Below, one piece after another: positions 1-9,634 of a stretch of DNA of 33,754 bases. The stretch's first letter is position 1; each line of letters starts with the position of its first letter. The notes under the pieces were generated by a model that was not told the origin of the DNA, did no database searches, and saw only the letters and a program-made list of their open reading frames with translations. The stretch is from Batkoa obscura. Its lineage: Eukaryota; Entomophthoromycota; Entomophthoromycetes; Entomophthorales; Batkoaceae. Made by a program: the position numbers and the translations under genes. Location: positions 1 through 33,754 of the forward strand of contig JASVEC010000191.1 of assembly GCA_030770535.1 (NCBI GenBank), read 5' to 3'.

Positions 1-1234
1 TAAAATATATGTTTATAAACTTAGATAATGAAATAATCATTAAAATTGTTTGATGCGTAATATGGGGAATAAAATTTTAATGAATTTAAAAATAGAGTTT
101 TTTAATTATTTTGCATATACCTTGAAAGAACAAAAGGTCTTTATACATATTAAAGGCAAGATGAACTCGATAGAGGGATTGTAAGCGGAGAGTCAAATAT
201 AGTAAATTAAAACTAAGTCTGAGGTAAACTATCTAATTTAATTTTACCTTCTTAAGGCTAATGAGATTGTATTCAATAGCTTTATATCTCAATTTATAGA
301 ATTTTATCTACATAGAAGATGATTGAAAAGGGAGGATAAGATGTTTTAAGGCATTATCCGATGACACATTATTTATTTCGCAATTCAAATATTAAAACCA
401 CATCCCCATATAACGCATTAAACAAATTCCATAATTATATCATAAATTAAAGATATTTATAGGTTAACACATCATTAAATAGTGTAAAAACATGAATTTT
501 GCTATACATAAAATACTAATAATAGTAAAATTAATAAAAGGTAAGAATATTAACTATTTTATAGATAATTTAATAGGACTTAAAAGATATGATACATATT
601 AAATGAAAAGGTTTTATTTAAAACATATTTAATTAAGTTCTTTTCTAACACCCAAGATTCGATCTTTCAAGTTAACCAAATAAATGCTAATATGTCTTGA
701 AAAAGCTAGCACTTAAATTAAAATAGAAATTTATAATGCTAGTTTTTAAAAAAAGATTTCAAACTTTAGTTAATGTTCTATATAGCTGTTGCAACTTTTT
801 TGAGATAGTTTTAGTGGTAATTTTTAGAAGTCAATTATTTATAAAACCTCTATTTAAATTCTAATCTATCTATTTCAGCCAGATTCTAGTATAATTTCTC
901 TCTTAAATGAGCATTTAGTAAAATCACAAAAGAATTGCAATAACTAAAAAATACAATAAATTGACTGCATAGAGTATAAGGATAAGCATAGCATCCATAT
1001 TATCTCCTTGAACCTCTTTTAAATTAACCAATTAATAAATATCTAGTCTTAAAATGAGATGTAATCCATTCGTCTCTTTATGTTGCTTTGTTTTATGCAA
1101 TTTACCAAAAACAAGAACTTATATTTTATAATTCAATCTTGAACCCTCTTAATTTTACCCTGAAATATAAGATATTCAAGCCATTATCTAAAGTAGTTTA
1201 AGGTTTAAAAAAAGTGGTTAGAAAGGAATTTTGA

Positions 1235-1283
1235 TTACCAATAGGAGTAAAATTAAATCCACTAAATTATCTCCTATTGGTAA
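1235..1283. repeat. 13-bp perfect inverted repeat (hairpin)
   Basis: TTACCAATAGGAG at 1235-1247 is repeated in reverse complement at 1271-1283, with a 23-nt spacer. It lies about 215 bp before the start codon of the 188-aa gene. It could be a regulatory hairpin or a remnant of a small foldback element. Confidence 0.6.
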
Positions 1284-1443
1284 CTTTTTATGTTTAATTT
1301 TTTATCTACCCAAATTTTTAATACTAAATCTTCAAGAAGATTGGTAAAAAAATACCCCATAAAACTCGTGGATTGAGTCAAATCTTCTATTATTATGATT
1401 TAACTAAAAATTACTATATTTGTATTAACTGTTAAATAAAAAA

Positions 1444-1451
1444 TATATAAA
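1444..1451 (+). promoter_or_regulatory. TATA box of the 188-aa gene
   Basis: TATATAAA lies 47 nt before the ATG at 1499, the same spacing as at the 20-kb gene. A nine-codon upstream frame (1461-1487) probably starts before the transcription start and is unlikely to matter. Confidence 0.45.
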
Positions 1452-1498
1452 CAAAGCTAAATGAAATTGAATAAAATTAATCTTTAGAAAAAATAAAA

Positions 1499-2065
1499 AT
1501 GTTTTATTCCCCTTCCTTTCCTTTAGTTAGTGGTACAGCCGCAATGTCGGATTTAGAAAAGAATAATTCAGTTAGTTTATGGACTGTTGAAAATTATGAA
1601 GAATATAAAAAATATAATACGTTTACTGCAGAACAACGACAATTTCGATTACAAAAATATTTAGTCATGTCTTTAGTAGCAGCTGAATCCTTTCAATTGG
1701 AAAATAAACAGAATTCAAATGAACCATTTTTTGATATCCGATTAGATGAATTTGCTGAAGAATGGCTGGAACATCAACCAGAAGATGATGCTTCAACTCA
1801 AGTGGGCTCCGTTTCTACTTCAATTACATTTAATAGCGTATCTAATCATTTTAGAAAAAATTCAGATGGTTTGATTGATGCAAGTATCTTAAAACTATCG
1901 AGAGAAAAAGATAACGATAATTTACAGCAATCGGTAACATATGGAGTCAATGAAAACAATAGTAAATCCAAAAAAAATTTAATTCACAGACAATTTCAAA
2001 AGTTATCTTTATTCTTTCGTAGGTCTAGTAATTCGAGTTTAAGGTCTACTACTCAAATCTTATAA
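1499..2065 (+). CDS. Unrecognised 188-aa protein
   Basis: Intact single-exon frame of 188 codons that I cannot assign to a family. The N-terminal half (about residues 25-95) is acidic and rich in charged and aromatic residues and looks foldable; it includes a helix-like YEEYKKYNTF stretch and an EFAEEWLEHQPED acidic segment near residues 84-96. The rest is Ser/Asn-rich and probably disordered, ending in a basic segment with RQFQKLSLFFRRSS. A second Met at residue 16 (MSDLEKNN) is a possible alternative start. A TATA box 47 nt upstream supports transcription. No signal peptide or membrane helix is evident. The neighbours give no functional clue. It is probably real because it is long for this AT-rich DNA and its codon use resembles that of the recognised genes. 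Confidence 0.65.
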   Translation: MFYSPSFPLVSGTAAMSDLEKNNSVSLWTVENYEEYKKYNTFTAEQRQFRLQKYLVMSLVAAESFQLENKQNSNEPFFDIRLDEFAEEWLEHQPEDDASTQVGSVSTSITFNSVSNHFRKNSDGLIDASILKLSREKDNDNLQQSVTYGVNENNSKSKKNLIHRQFQKLSLFFRRSSNSSLRSTTQIL

Positions 2066-2796
2066 TTCTTTATTATCTTTGTTACTTGCTATTAACCTTT
2101 TTTTCTCTTGAATGTATTCTTATAAAAATTGAAAGTTTTTAATAAAATCTTATTACTGTTTTTACTTGTTGTTTTTTGAGTAAATTTTATTCTTGTTTTT
2201 ATTTGTTATTCAATATATTTATAATTTTATAGTTATTGTTATCATTATAAAACAAAGGAAAGAAAGTGCTCCTTTATTCCTATTTTAAAAATAATACTGT
2301 TTCCACAACTATGATATCTAAGCTTGAATTTCAACATAAATAAAGTAAAATCGCACGTTAATTTTATAAACTATAAAAACGTTTTCATATTCAACATTTG
2401 TCTGTCCTAGAGCTATGAAAAAATCAAATATAGGAAATCGATAGCTAAATGAAATAATAACAAAAAACAAGAATTGGATTGTTTATAAATTATCTATTTT
2501 TGGTTAGATGTTTTAATAATGTTAATTATAAAAATATTTAGATAAATTAGTTGCTAATTTTGATATAAAAAAGGGGATAAAACATAAGGGATTATTAATA
2601 GAATCGAATAAGTAAACAATTATTAGTTTAATTTATTTGGTGAATATTAATATACTTTTATTTTTGTTACATGATAAAAAAAATTGTGATAGAAGTTTTG
2701 ATTATCAAACGACTATTAATTTGTTAAAATAAAATACAAAATTGAAATTTATAGTTACCATTCATGTTTTTTATGTTTTATTTAAAATACTATTTC

Positions 2797-2828
2797 TTGA
2801 AAATCAGCCCATTTGGGCTGATTTTCAA
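2797..2828. repeat. 32-bp palindrome
   Basis: Two perfect 15-bp arms (TTGAAAATCAGCCCA and its reverse complement) are separated by only 2 nt. The arm core is G/C-richer than anything around it. It lies between two convergent genes and could extrude as a cruciform or form a hairpin in RNA read from either side. Confidence 0.75.
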
Positions 2829-3286
2829 ATGATTATAACTAGGTCAAATAGGAATCAATTTGATTCTAGTTTTTTATACTGTACTTATCAATATCTTAAA
2901 TATATATGAATTAATTTCTGGTATATTTACTATAGTCATCTTTACAATAACATTCCATATGTCCTATTAATGCAAAAGAAATTTAGGTAATCTATTTGAG
3001 CCAGTTTTTGAAGCTTAAATTAAACAACTAATTAATGTTCAGTTTATAATGAATGATATTTATATAAATAGAATCGTCTTCGAAAAAATTTAAAAAATGT
3101 ACAAAATCAATATTTGAGTATTAATATATTATACTCTTTTGTTTAAGATAATATAAACAAAAATTGATACATTAACTAAATATCACATATGCAACCCAAA
3201 TGATAGTTTAAAATACTTATTAATAAATCACTTTCATTTTCATATATTAACCCCTTCTACTATAAATCAATTCATAGTTACTTATA

Positions 3287-3312
3287 AAGTCAATCAATTA
3301 CTTGATTGGCTT
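3287..3312. repeat. 11-bp imperfect hairpin before a T-run
   Basis: AAGTCAATCAA and TTGATTGGCTT pair with one G/T mismatch around a 4-nt loop and are followed on the + strand by TTAATTTTTT. It may be incidental in AT-rich DNA. Confidence 0.35.
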
Positions 3313-3593
3313 AATTTTTTAAAATTTTTGTAATAGCATTGAATCAATTTTATTTTTAGATGACTACTCCTAACTGTGCATGCTAAATTCTTTAGTCTAA
3401 TTTCTAAAAAATTGCATAATTTAATATGTAAATCGATAGAAACTGTGCAAATAAGTGAAAGAGTTAATAAAGTATTTAAGAGTTTATAACCCCTTTAAAA
3501 ACTTTAAATAAAAACAAAGTAAAGTAAAAATCAGTTAGAAATTTTTAAAAAAGAACAACTATATAGAATTTCTATTAGCATTTATTTTATATT

Positions 3594-4538
3594 TTATTTC
3601 TTTTTATTAGCTTTTTGAACAGCTAATAAATTCGCTTCTGATCCCCAAGCTTCATTAAAATGCATCGTTTCAATTTTTAATCGTTCACTTTCATTACTAG
3701 TTCCCTTCAAATTATTCATTAATTTTTTAATATTTCGAACATTTTGAGATCTTATTAAACTACCATTTGGATCATAAATAAATTTGTTAAGAAACCTTAT
3801 TGCACCCTCAACTGCTTTTCCCTTCTCTACAATCTTATCAAAAAATTGTTGATCTTCATGAGATATCGATTTTGCTGAAGCAATATAATATAATGCTTTT
3901 TTATTTCCCATCAAGTCCATTAATCTTTTACCACCACCCCATCCAGGAACCGTTGCAATCTTTCTATGAACAAAACTTACGTTGCTATCTTGGCTTCCTA
4001 CTCTAAAATCTGTACATGTACTAGTTTCTGCTCCACCACCTAATGCATAACCATTGATAGCAGCTACACTTATTAATGGTAATTGATTTAATCTTTCCAA
4101 TGTATTTTGCATTAATAAACTTAATTTATTCCCAGAAGAAGAGGTGGTGAGTTCCTCCTTAGCAATACCTAAATCCAAACCAGAACAAAAATTACTGCCT
4201 TTACCACATAAAATTAAACCCACATAACTGGTATCTTCAGAATTAGTCATTGTCTCTATAGTATCCACAACATCCGCCAATTCAGCCATCATTTTACCTG
4301 TAAATGCATTGTAACTCTTGGGATTGTTTAATGTAATTGTAATAATTGAAGGGTTGCTATCAATATCTAATTCTATTTTTGATGAACCTTCTTGTCCATA
4401 TGAACGAAACTGTTCACGTATATCTTTTAATAAATTTATACTTTGAATCGGTTGGGATTTGATGGAATAATAGCTTTTAGCTAATATATTATAACTTTGT
4501 AGTTTTAGTTTCCGTTTTATTACTTTAGTTATTAACAT
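3594..4538 (-). CDS. ECHDC1: Enoyl-CoA hydratase/isomerase family, ethylmalonyl-CoA decarboxylase-like (ECHDC1)
   Basis: Single-exon gene for a 314-aa crotonase-fold protein; human ECHDC1 is about 307 aa. ECHDC1 decarboxylates ethylmalonyl-CoA and methylmalonyl-CoA made in error by acyl-CoA carboxylases, a metabolite-repair role. The crotonase core runs from about residue 55 to 225: LNNPKSYNAF (70-79), the first oxyanion-hole segment FCSGLDL (117-123), the second GYALGGGAE (163-171), and FVHRKIATVPGWGG (189-202). The phrases MQNTLERLNQLPLISVA and GYALGGGAE, and the C-terminal W-G-x-x-A-N-L motif (299-305), match ECHDC1 as I remember it better than ordinary enoyl-CoA hydratases. The N-terminus (1-33) is rich in K/R/S/Y with no acidic residue, which resembles a mitochondrial presequence. 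Start codon: ATG at 4536-4538; the ILV1 stop lies 339 nt upstream on the same strand. A different crotonase activity remains possible. Confidence 0.85.
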   Translation of the reverse strand: MLITKVIKRKLKLQSYNILAKSYYSIKSQPIQSINLLKDIREQFRSYGQEGSSKIELDIDSNPSIITITLNNPKSYNAFTGKMMAELADVVDTIETMTNSEDTSYVGLILCGKGSNFCSGLDLGIAKEELTTSSSGNKLSLLMQNTLERLNQLPLISVAAINGYALGGGAETSTCTDFRVGSQDSNVSFVHRKIATVPGWGGGKRLMDLMGNKKALYYIASAKSISHEDQQFFDKIVEKGKAVEGAIRFLNKFIYDPNGSLIRSQNVRNIKKLMNNLKGTSNESERLKIETMHFNEAWGSEANLLAVQKANKKK

Positions 4539-4877
4539 TAGTGTGAATTTATCTTTAAAAAGGTTTTAAAAATTTTTGTTTTATTTTTTTGTTTTACTCT
4601 ATTTTTCGAGAATTAAAGATGACGTATGATATAATTCTTTAACAAAAATTCTAATGGAATAAAGTATCCGATTCATTCATTAATGATAATAAATTATAAA
4701 CTATTTTAAGTAATATGAGTAATTAATATAGATTGATATAAATAAAATCATAAAATCTAATCAGTATAACTATAAATTTCATATAGTAAGTTATATTTAG
4801 TAACACGAGTAATTAATATAGACTATTATTTAAATAAAAAAATAAGTTAATATTGTTATTAACTATCTAACAATAAT
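4539..4877. other. Intergenic region, ILV1 3' end to crotonase 5' end
   Basis: AT-rich spacer between two minus-strand genes. It should hold the ILV1 3' UTR and the crotonase promoter. I see no clear TATA box and no further gene. Confidence 0.5.
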
Positions 4878-7091
4878 TTATTTTAAAAAAATATTATAAA
4901 CTGGATTTTCAGTTTCTTCTACCCAAGGATAATTTAAATTTAATAAAAATTCATTCCAAAGTTCATAATCACTAAAAGGTATTTGAATACCAACTAATAC
5001 TTTACCAGTATCTAAAATTATAAATTATAAATTTATATTAATATAATTTTACAATATTAATTATTTTACCTCCACCATAATTACGATAATGAAACAAAGA
5101 TACATTCCATGAAAATTTTAAACCAATCAAAAACTTAGCTAATGCATCTGGGCGTTCAGGGAATTCTAATATATAAAAATAAGGATTTATTATTACAACT
5201 ATTATTTAAAATCAAATATAAAATTAAATTTTACCAAATCGAAATAATCTTTCATTAGGTACCTAATATTAAATTAAATTAAATACAAACATAAATCTTC
5301 AATTATTATAATTAATAAATATCAAAAACTTACATTACATCTCCCCCCAACTAAAAATCTTGCATGAGATTTAGCTAATTCATTATTAGATAGATCCATA
5401 GGATGTGAAAATCCAAAATCATTTTGTAATGTATTGAATAGTTCTTCTAGTTCCTCTTTTCTTTTCGTTGGGTTTAATAAGGTAAAAGATAAAAAGATAT
5501 ATCCATCTTTATTATTACTATATCTATAAGCAAAGGATGTAACATTACGTGGCAATATAACGTTATGTAATTTTATAAAACTAAATTAATTTAAAATGTA
5601 AGAAATCATTTATTATGTTATTGCTATTTTTAATAATAATAATAATAATAATAATTACCTTCCTGGTGTTTCTGGTACAACAATAGAAATAAATGCTTCT
5701 TTAGCTAAACCAATATCAGCTCTATCAGCTACAAATCTTAATCGATCAAAATTCATATTAGCTCCTGATAATATACCAACATAGTCGTTATAATTATTAT
5801 CACTCTCTTTATTATCGTTATTTATTTTTATGTTAATATTTTCTATTTGTTCTAAGTAATTCTTTGATAGTATTAAATCATTATCTTTAAATTCATAAAA
5901 TGGCCCATTTTCATTATTAATTTCATTTCCTAAAACTCCTTCTTTCTTATTAAATAATTGTTGAATATTTTTATCTAATCCCTTAGTTATATTTAACCAT
6001 TTTTTTAAACCTGCTACGCCTAAAGCACCTGCAGGTTCAACTACAGATCTTGTATCTAATTAATAAAAATTATGTTAAAACTTTAACAATCAATAATAAT
6101 AATTTTCTTTTCACCTTCAAATATATCTTTAATAGCTGCACAAATATCATCATTTGAAACCAGAATGACCCCATCTAAATATTCTGAACACAACTTAAAA
6201 GTTTCATTACCTACTAGCCTCACCGCAGCGCCATCGGCAAAAAGACCTACTTGAGGTAATGTGTCTGGTTTACCAAATTTTAATGAATGATACATCGCAT
6301 ACGAATCCACCGTTTCCACGCCAAACACCTTGACATGAGGTGATATTCTTTTGACATAATTAGCAATACCTGCCGCTAAGCCGCCCCCACCAATACAACA
6401 AAAGATAGCTTTTAAATGGGTTAAATTACGAATCTGTCGTAATATTTCCACTCCAGTAGTACCTTGTCCAGCGATTACATATGGATCATCATACGGTGGA
6501 ATGTTGGTTAAATTTTGTTCTAAAACCAAACGTTGACCTTCTAATTTGGCTTCATCAAAATCATTCCCTTTTAAAATGACATTGGCACCCAACCGTTGGA
6601 CATTTTTCCATTTAATAGCTGGAGTGGCTAAGGGCATAACAATAGTGGCAGGGATATTGAGTTTTTGGGAAGCTAGGGCTAATAACAATAAACTTGATTA
6701 AAATCCTTAAACTTCAATGAAAAATAATTAACTTACCTACTCCTTGAGCGTGATTACCTAATTAATTTTGTTAAATAAGTAAAAATTTTAATTTTAATTT
6801 AACATCTACTTTATTAATAGTTTAATAAATCTTACCAGCTGACACCGCCACAATCCCGTTTTTCTTTTGCTCCATTGTCAACGCTCTAATCTTATTATAA
6901 GCGCCTCGAATTTTAAATGAAAATACTGGTTGTAAATCTTCTCTTTTATAATAAATTCGAATGTTTTTAATTTGCTGATTATTCAATTGAATATTTTGTG
7001 TTAAATTAACACCATAATGTAAAGGTGTTTCGATAGCTACATCATATACTGGAGCAGTCAATGTTTCTTTTAAATAATCAAAGGTTGTCAT
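4878..7091 (-). CDS. ILV1: Threonine dehydratase (threonine deaminase), biosynthetic, eight exons
   Basis: Converts threonine to 2-oxobutanoate and ammonia, the first committed step of isoleucine synthesis. Exons on the minus strand, 5' to 3': 7091-6836, 6757-6737, 6678-6115, 6055-5659, 5580-5334, 5262-5235, 5165-5070, 5011-4878. Spliced, they give 1743 nt, or 580 aa plus stop (yeast Ilv1 is 576 aa). All seven introns are GT-AG, 58-78 nt. PLP lysine is K60 in VFSFKIRGA; the SAGNHAQGVA phosphate-binding segment (84-93) is mostly encoded by the 21-nt exon 2; GGGGLAAG is at 189-196. Two C-terminal ACT-like regulatory domains (about 398-580), with ELAKSH and FEFPERP, indicate the isoleucine-regulated form. 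Residues about 302-371 hold an Asn/Lys-rich insert absent from yeast. No presequence precedes the first conserved block, although yeast Ilv1 has one. Confidence 0.96.
5631..5656. repeat. (TAA)n microsatellite in an ILV1 intron
   Basis: About eight TAA units lie inside intron 4 (5581-5658), right beside the donor site. Its length could vary between strains without touching the coding frame. Confidence 0.75.
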
Positions 7092-7128
7092 TTTTTTTCA
7101 ATTATTGATTATTTGTATTCTATCTTTT

Positions 7129-7136
7129 TTTATATA
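7129..7136 (-). promoter_or_regulatory. TATA box of ILV1
   Basis: TATATAAA on the minus strand lies 37 nt before the ATG at 7091. The transcript should therefore begin close to that ATG, which argues against a missed upstream exon encoding a targeting peptide. Confidence 0.5.
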
Positions 7137-7742
7137 GTTTTTAGATTGGTTTGAGTTATAGCCAATGAATTATTGAGATCATGCTAACTAATGATGACTA
7201 ACATTTGAATTAAGATTAGATAAAGAATAAAATTTGAGATTATGATAGTAATATAAAACTCACTACTTTATTACAATATTTTCAAGTTATCATATTATCA
7301 TATTATCTCAAAAAAAGCGTTAAATAAACAGAATTAAACTATTTTCAATAATAAGTTAAAACAAAATTCAGAAAAAAATCTCTTAAAAGTTCAATTATAA
7401 TTACTTGAATTTATGTTATAATGTTTTATACTTTTATTTACTTTTGTTTGTAATTATTATTAAATAAATTTGTTTAAATTTATTTAAATGTTTTTCTTAA
7501 AATCAACACAATAGCTCGAAAATACTGTATATATAGTAGTCTATATTCAAAGTAGAACAATTCAAAAGCCAAAGCTAATTATTATAAAATATTAAAGGAT
7601 GCCTGAGTTGATTTCATTTTTTTATTTAAGTTTTAAGTTTTAAATTCTAGTAATTAATAAAATAGTATTAGAATAAAATATAATTTTCAATTATTTTGTT
7701 AGTTTTTAATTTAATTTTTAAATAATTTTCTAAAAAACATAT

Positions 7743-7780
7743 GGAGCTGTATTCTTGTGTCTAAGAATTTTACTAACAAA
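7743..7780 (-). mobile_element. MITE fragment
   Basis: About 38 bp match one end of the ~98-bp MITE family in minus orientation (ends with ACTAACAA). It is preceded by ATAT, the usual target duplication, but the other half is missing. Confidence 0.6.
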
Positions 7781-7832
7781 GAAAAGATATATTATCAAAG
7801 TTTACTATTAATATAATAAATTTAATCAACCA

Positions 7833-8242
7833 ATGTATAAAATTAGTGCTTTGAGGGAAACAGGAAATAAAAAGCAACAAGCAGCATTATTATCAGCTAT
7901 AGCTTCAGTATATTCTTTTGATGAATGTAAGAGTTCCTACATTATATATTTAAAGAAATTCATGAAATAAATAGTAGTCTAAATATTGATTTAATTTTTT
8001 TGTTAAGCATCATGGAAAAAGTATAGTTAGTTGATGGACATTTTGAAAACCTTTCAAAATGAAAAAGTAGTTTTGAAGCATCAGGTAAAATAGAAAATAT
8101 GAATCAATTAATTTCAAAGTTTGAGACTTTTACTTATGAACATAATAAAATTAGTATCTCAACTGTTAATAATGAGAAAACAGATATAATTTTTAAAAAG
8201 TACGGAAGAAACAAAAATACAAAAAGAATAATAGAGATGTAG
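7833..8242 (+). pseudogene. Probable decayed three-exon host gene
   Basis: Three open segments join through GT-AG introns with matching phases: 7833-7926, 8008-8084 and 8120-8242, 98 codons in all. The first begins MYKISALRETGNKKQQAALL and reads like real protein. An in-frame TAG lies eight codons into the second segment (8029-8031), and no alternative acceptor that I tried removes it. The third segment (TTT GAG ACT...) is open to a TAG at 8240-8242. I do not recognise the product. Either this is a decayed gene, or a short peptide is made from the first 39 codons, or the splice model is wrong. A complete MITE lies 85 bp downstream. Confidence 0.35.
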
Positions 8243-8327
8243 GGCATCAAGAAGTATTTACACTTTATTAAACATAACAATAAACTACATTGTTATCCAG
8301 TATCTGATACATCAAAAAAAACGATAT

Positions 8328-8425
8328 GGGGCTGTTTTTTTTGGTTTCATTATTTTTCCATTTTTTAAGCGCTATTTGAGTGGAAAATTTGTTAGTAAAA
8401 TTCTTAAACACAAAAATACATCCTC
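8328..8425 (+). mobile_element. MITE, full length (98 bp)
   Basis: Family description for all copies: about 98 bp, ends GGGGATGT / ACATCCCC, an internal AAGCGCTATTTGAGTGGAAAA core, partly self-complementary arms, and a 4-bp target duplication. Plus orientation is defined as GGGGATGTTTTTTT first. This copy is flanked by ATAT on both sides (8324-8327, 8426-8429). Confidence 0.85.
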
Positions 8426-8610
8426 ATATAGTTCCAATTAAAGTTATAGAGTCTATAGAAAATAGAAAATAGAAAAATTAAAAGATCAATCCCAGCTTAC
8501 TTTACGAAAATAACAAAGAATTTAAATTTCGATATTTACTAAGCAAGTAAATAGTTTGTCAAATGATAGAAATGGATTATTAAATGTTAAGATTACTTAT
8601 GTTATTAATA

Positions 8611-8752
8611 GCTAAGTTAATAAATAGTCAAAGAGTAAGTAATTGTAATAATATGTAAAAGCTATTATTATATTACTTGTACTATATAGGGATGGTTAAT
8701 TATAGTTTTAAGGCTAACCACTCTCTCCCATCCAGCTATTTATTAACTTAGC
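8611..8752. repeat. 142-bp foldback with 17-bp perfect arms
   Basis: GCTAAGTTAATAAATAG at 8611-8627 is repeated in reverse complement at 8736-8752. No coding content lies between. It may be a small non-autonomous element unrelated to the ~98-bp MITE; I found no second copy here. Confidence 0.6.
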
Positions 8753-8765
8753 AATATATTAACAA

Positions 8766-9047
8766 TGTAATTATAACATTAAAGCAGTTTATTTATTTGA
8801 TAACAAATCTGCAATGTTGGTTATAAAGTAGTCAATAATAAATGCTTCTCAATAAAGTTTTACAAGAATATGTATTTAAGATCTAGTAGAAATTCAGCTA
8901 ACTTACAGTATAAACTATAATAGAATGATTTAGAACTGTGTCCCGGTACTTTTGTTTTAATAAAAGATTTGATTTTATAGAATTTTAAGCGAAGTTTCAA
9001 TATAAAATATTTAAAAATCAGATAAAATAATGAAACTAATTCAGACA
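8766..9047 (+). repeat. ~300-bp dispersed repeat, copy A
   Basis: Aligns in the same orientation with 31735-32042. Shared blocks include TTTATTTATTTGATA, ATAAAGTAGTCAATAATAAA and the end near AAAATATTTAAAAAT. Copy B carries about 60-70 bp more near its middle. It has no recognisable coding content and is followed directly by a degenerate MITE. Confidence 0.7.
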
Positions 9048-9052
9048 ACCCC

Positions 9053-9142
9053 GTATATTTTTTTTTTGATTTTATCACCTTCTCATTCTTTTAAATGCTA
9101 TTTAAGTAGGAAGATTATTAATAAAATTCTTAAACAAAAACT
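9053..9142 (+). mobile_element. MITE, degenerate
   Basis: Plus-oriented copy recognisable from the T-run, TTTTAAATGCTATTTAAGTAGGA and ATTCTTAAACA parts. Both termini are eroded, so limits are approximate and no target duplication can be read. Probably one of the oldest copies in the window. Confidence 0.6.
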
Positions 9143-9291
9143 TTTATTATTGAATTTTTTGTAAATTTTATTATACTTAGTTCTAATAAACCTATTTTAA
9201 TTTTTAGGTGCTTTTTTTATAATTCTTTATGTAATTCATTATTAATATAAAAAAATTATTAGTATTTTATATGCTTTATTTGTTGTTATAT

Positions 9292-9387
9292 GGGAATGTA
9301 TTATTTTGCTTAAGAATTTTACTAACAATTTTTCCACCCAAATAGCACTTAAAAAGTAGAAGTAATGAAACCAAAAAAAACATCGCC
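9292..9387 (-). mobile_element. MITE, full length
   Basis: Minus-oriented, 96 bp. Flanks are ATAT on the left and ATTT on the right, a 4-bp duplication with one difference. Confidence 0.8.
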
Positions 9388-9432
9388 ATTTCTTTATAAT
9401 TTAATTTAAAATTAAAGACCTTTACACCATGT

Positions 9433-9526
9433 AGGTGTGTTTTTTTTTATTACTTTTTCCATCTTTTAAGGGCTATTTGAGTGGAAAAATTATTAGTAAA
9501 ATTCCTAAATACAAAAATATATCCCC
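9433..9526 (+). mobile_element. MITE, full length, ATGT target duplication
   Basis: Plus-oriented, 94 bp. Both flanks are ATGT (9429-9432, 9527-9530). Because ATGT is not the common ATAT, this copy is strong evidence that the duplication is 4 bp and not part of the element. Confidence 0.85.
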
Positions 9527-9634
9527 ATGTTTTAATATTAATATTAATATTAAAGTTAGGGTTAAAGTTGTCAAAGTTAATATAAAAACTTTCAAGAAAT
9601 TAAAATGATGCTTTTTTTTTAGCTAAAATTAAAT

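Larger units (their letters stand above)
1..1498. other. AT-rich intergenic region
   Basis: I see no convincing gene here. It holds a 13-bp inverted repeat (1235-1247 / 1271-1283) and, at 1444-1451, the TATA-like box of the next gene. An open 23-codon stretch at 879-947 follows a good splice acceptor but has no partner exons that I could find. Confidence 0.6.
2066..3593. other. AT-rich intergenic region
   Basis: No gene is visible on either strand. It lies between the 3' ends of the 188-aa gene and the crotonase gene, which converge. It contains a 32-bp palindrome at 2797-2828 and a weaker hairpin at 3287-3312. Confidence 0.6.
7092..7832. other. Intergenic region upstream of ILV1
   Basis: Contains the ILV1 promoter, a 38-bp MITE fragment at 7743-7780, and otherwise featureless AT-rich DNA. 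Confidence 0.5.

Noticed and set aside
879-947. Open terminal-exon-like segment after TTTCAG (PDSSIISLLNEHLVK...).
   Set aside because: No upstream exon with matching phase found; a 69-nt open stretch is possible by chance.
3800-4006. Open frame opposite the crotonase gene.
   Set aside because: Antisense shadow of a well-supported gene.
8860-9078. 72-codon open frame on the minus strand.
   Set aside because: Lies across the dispersed repeat and a degenerate MITE; copy B of the repeat does not keep the frame.
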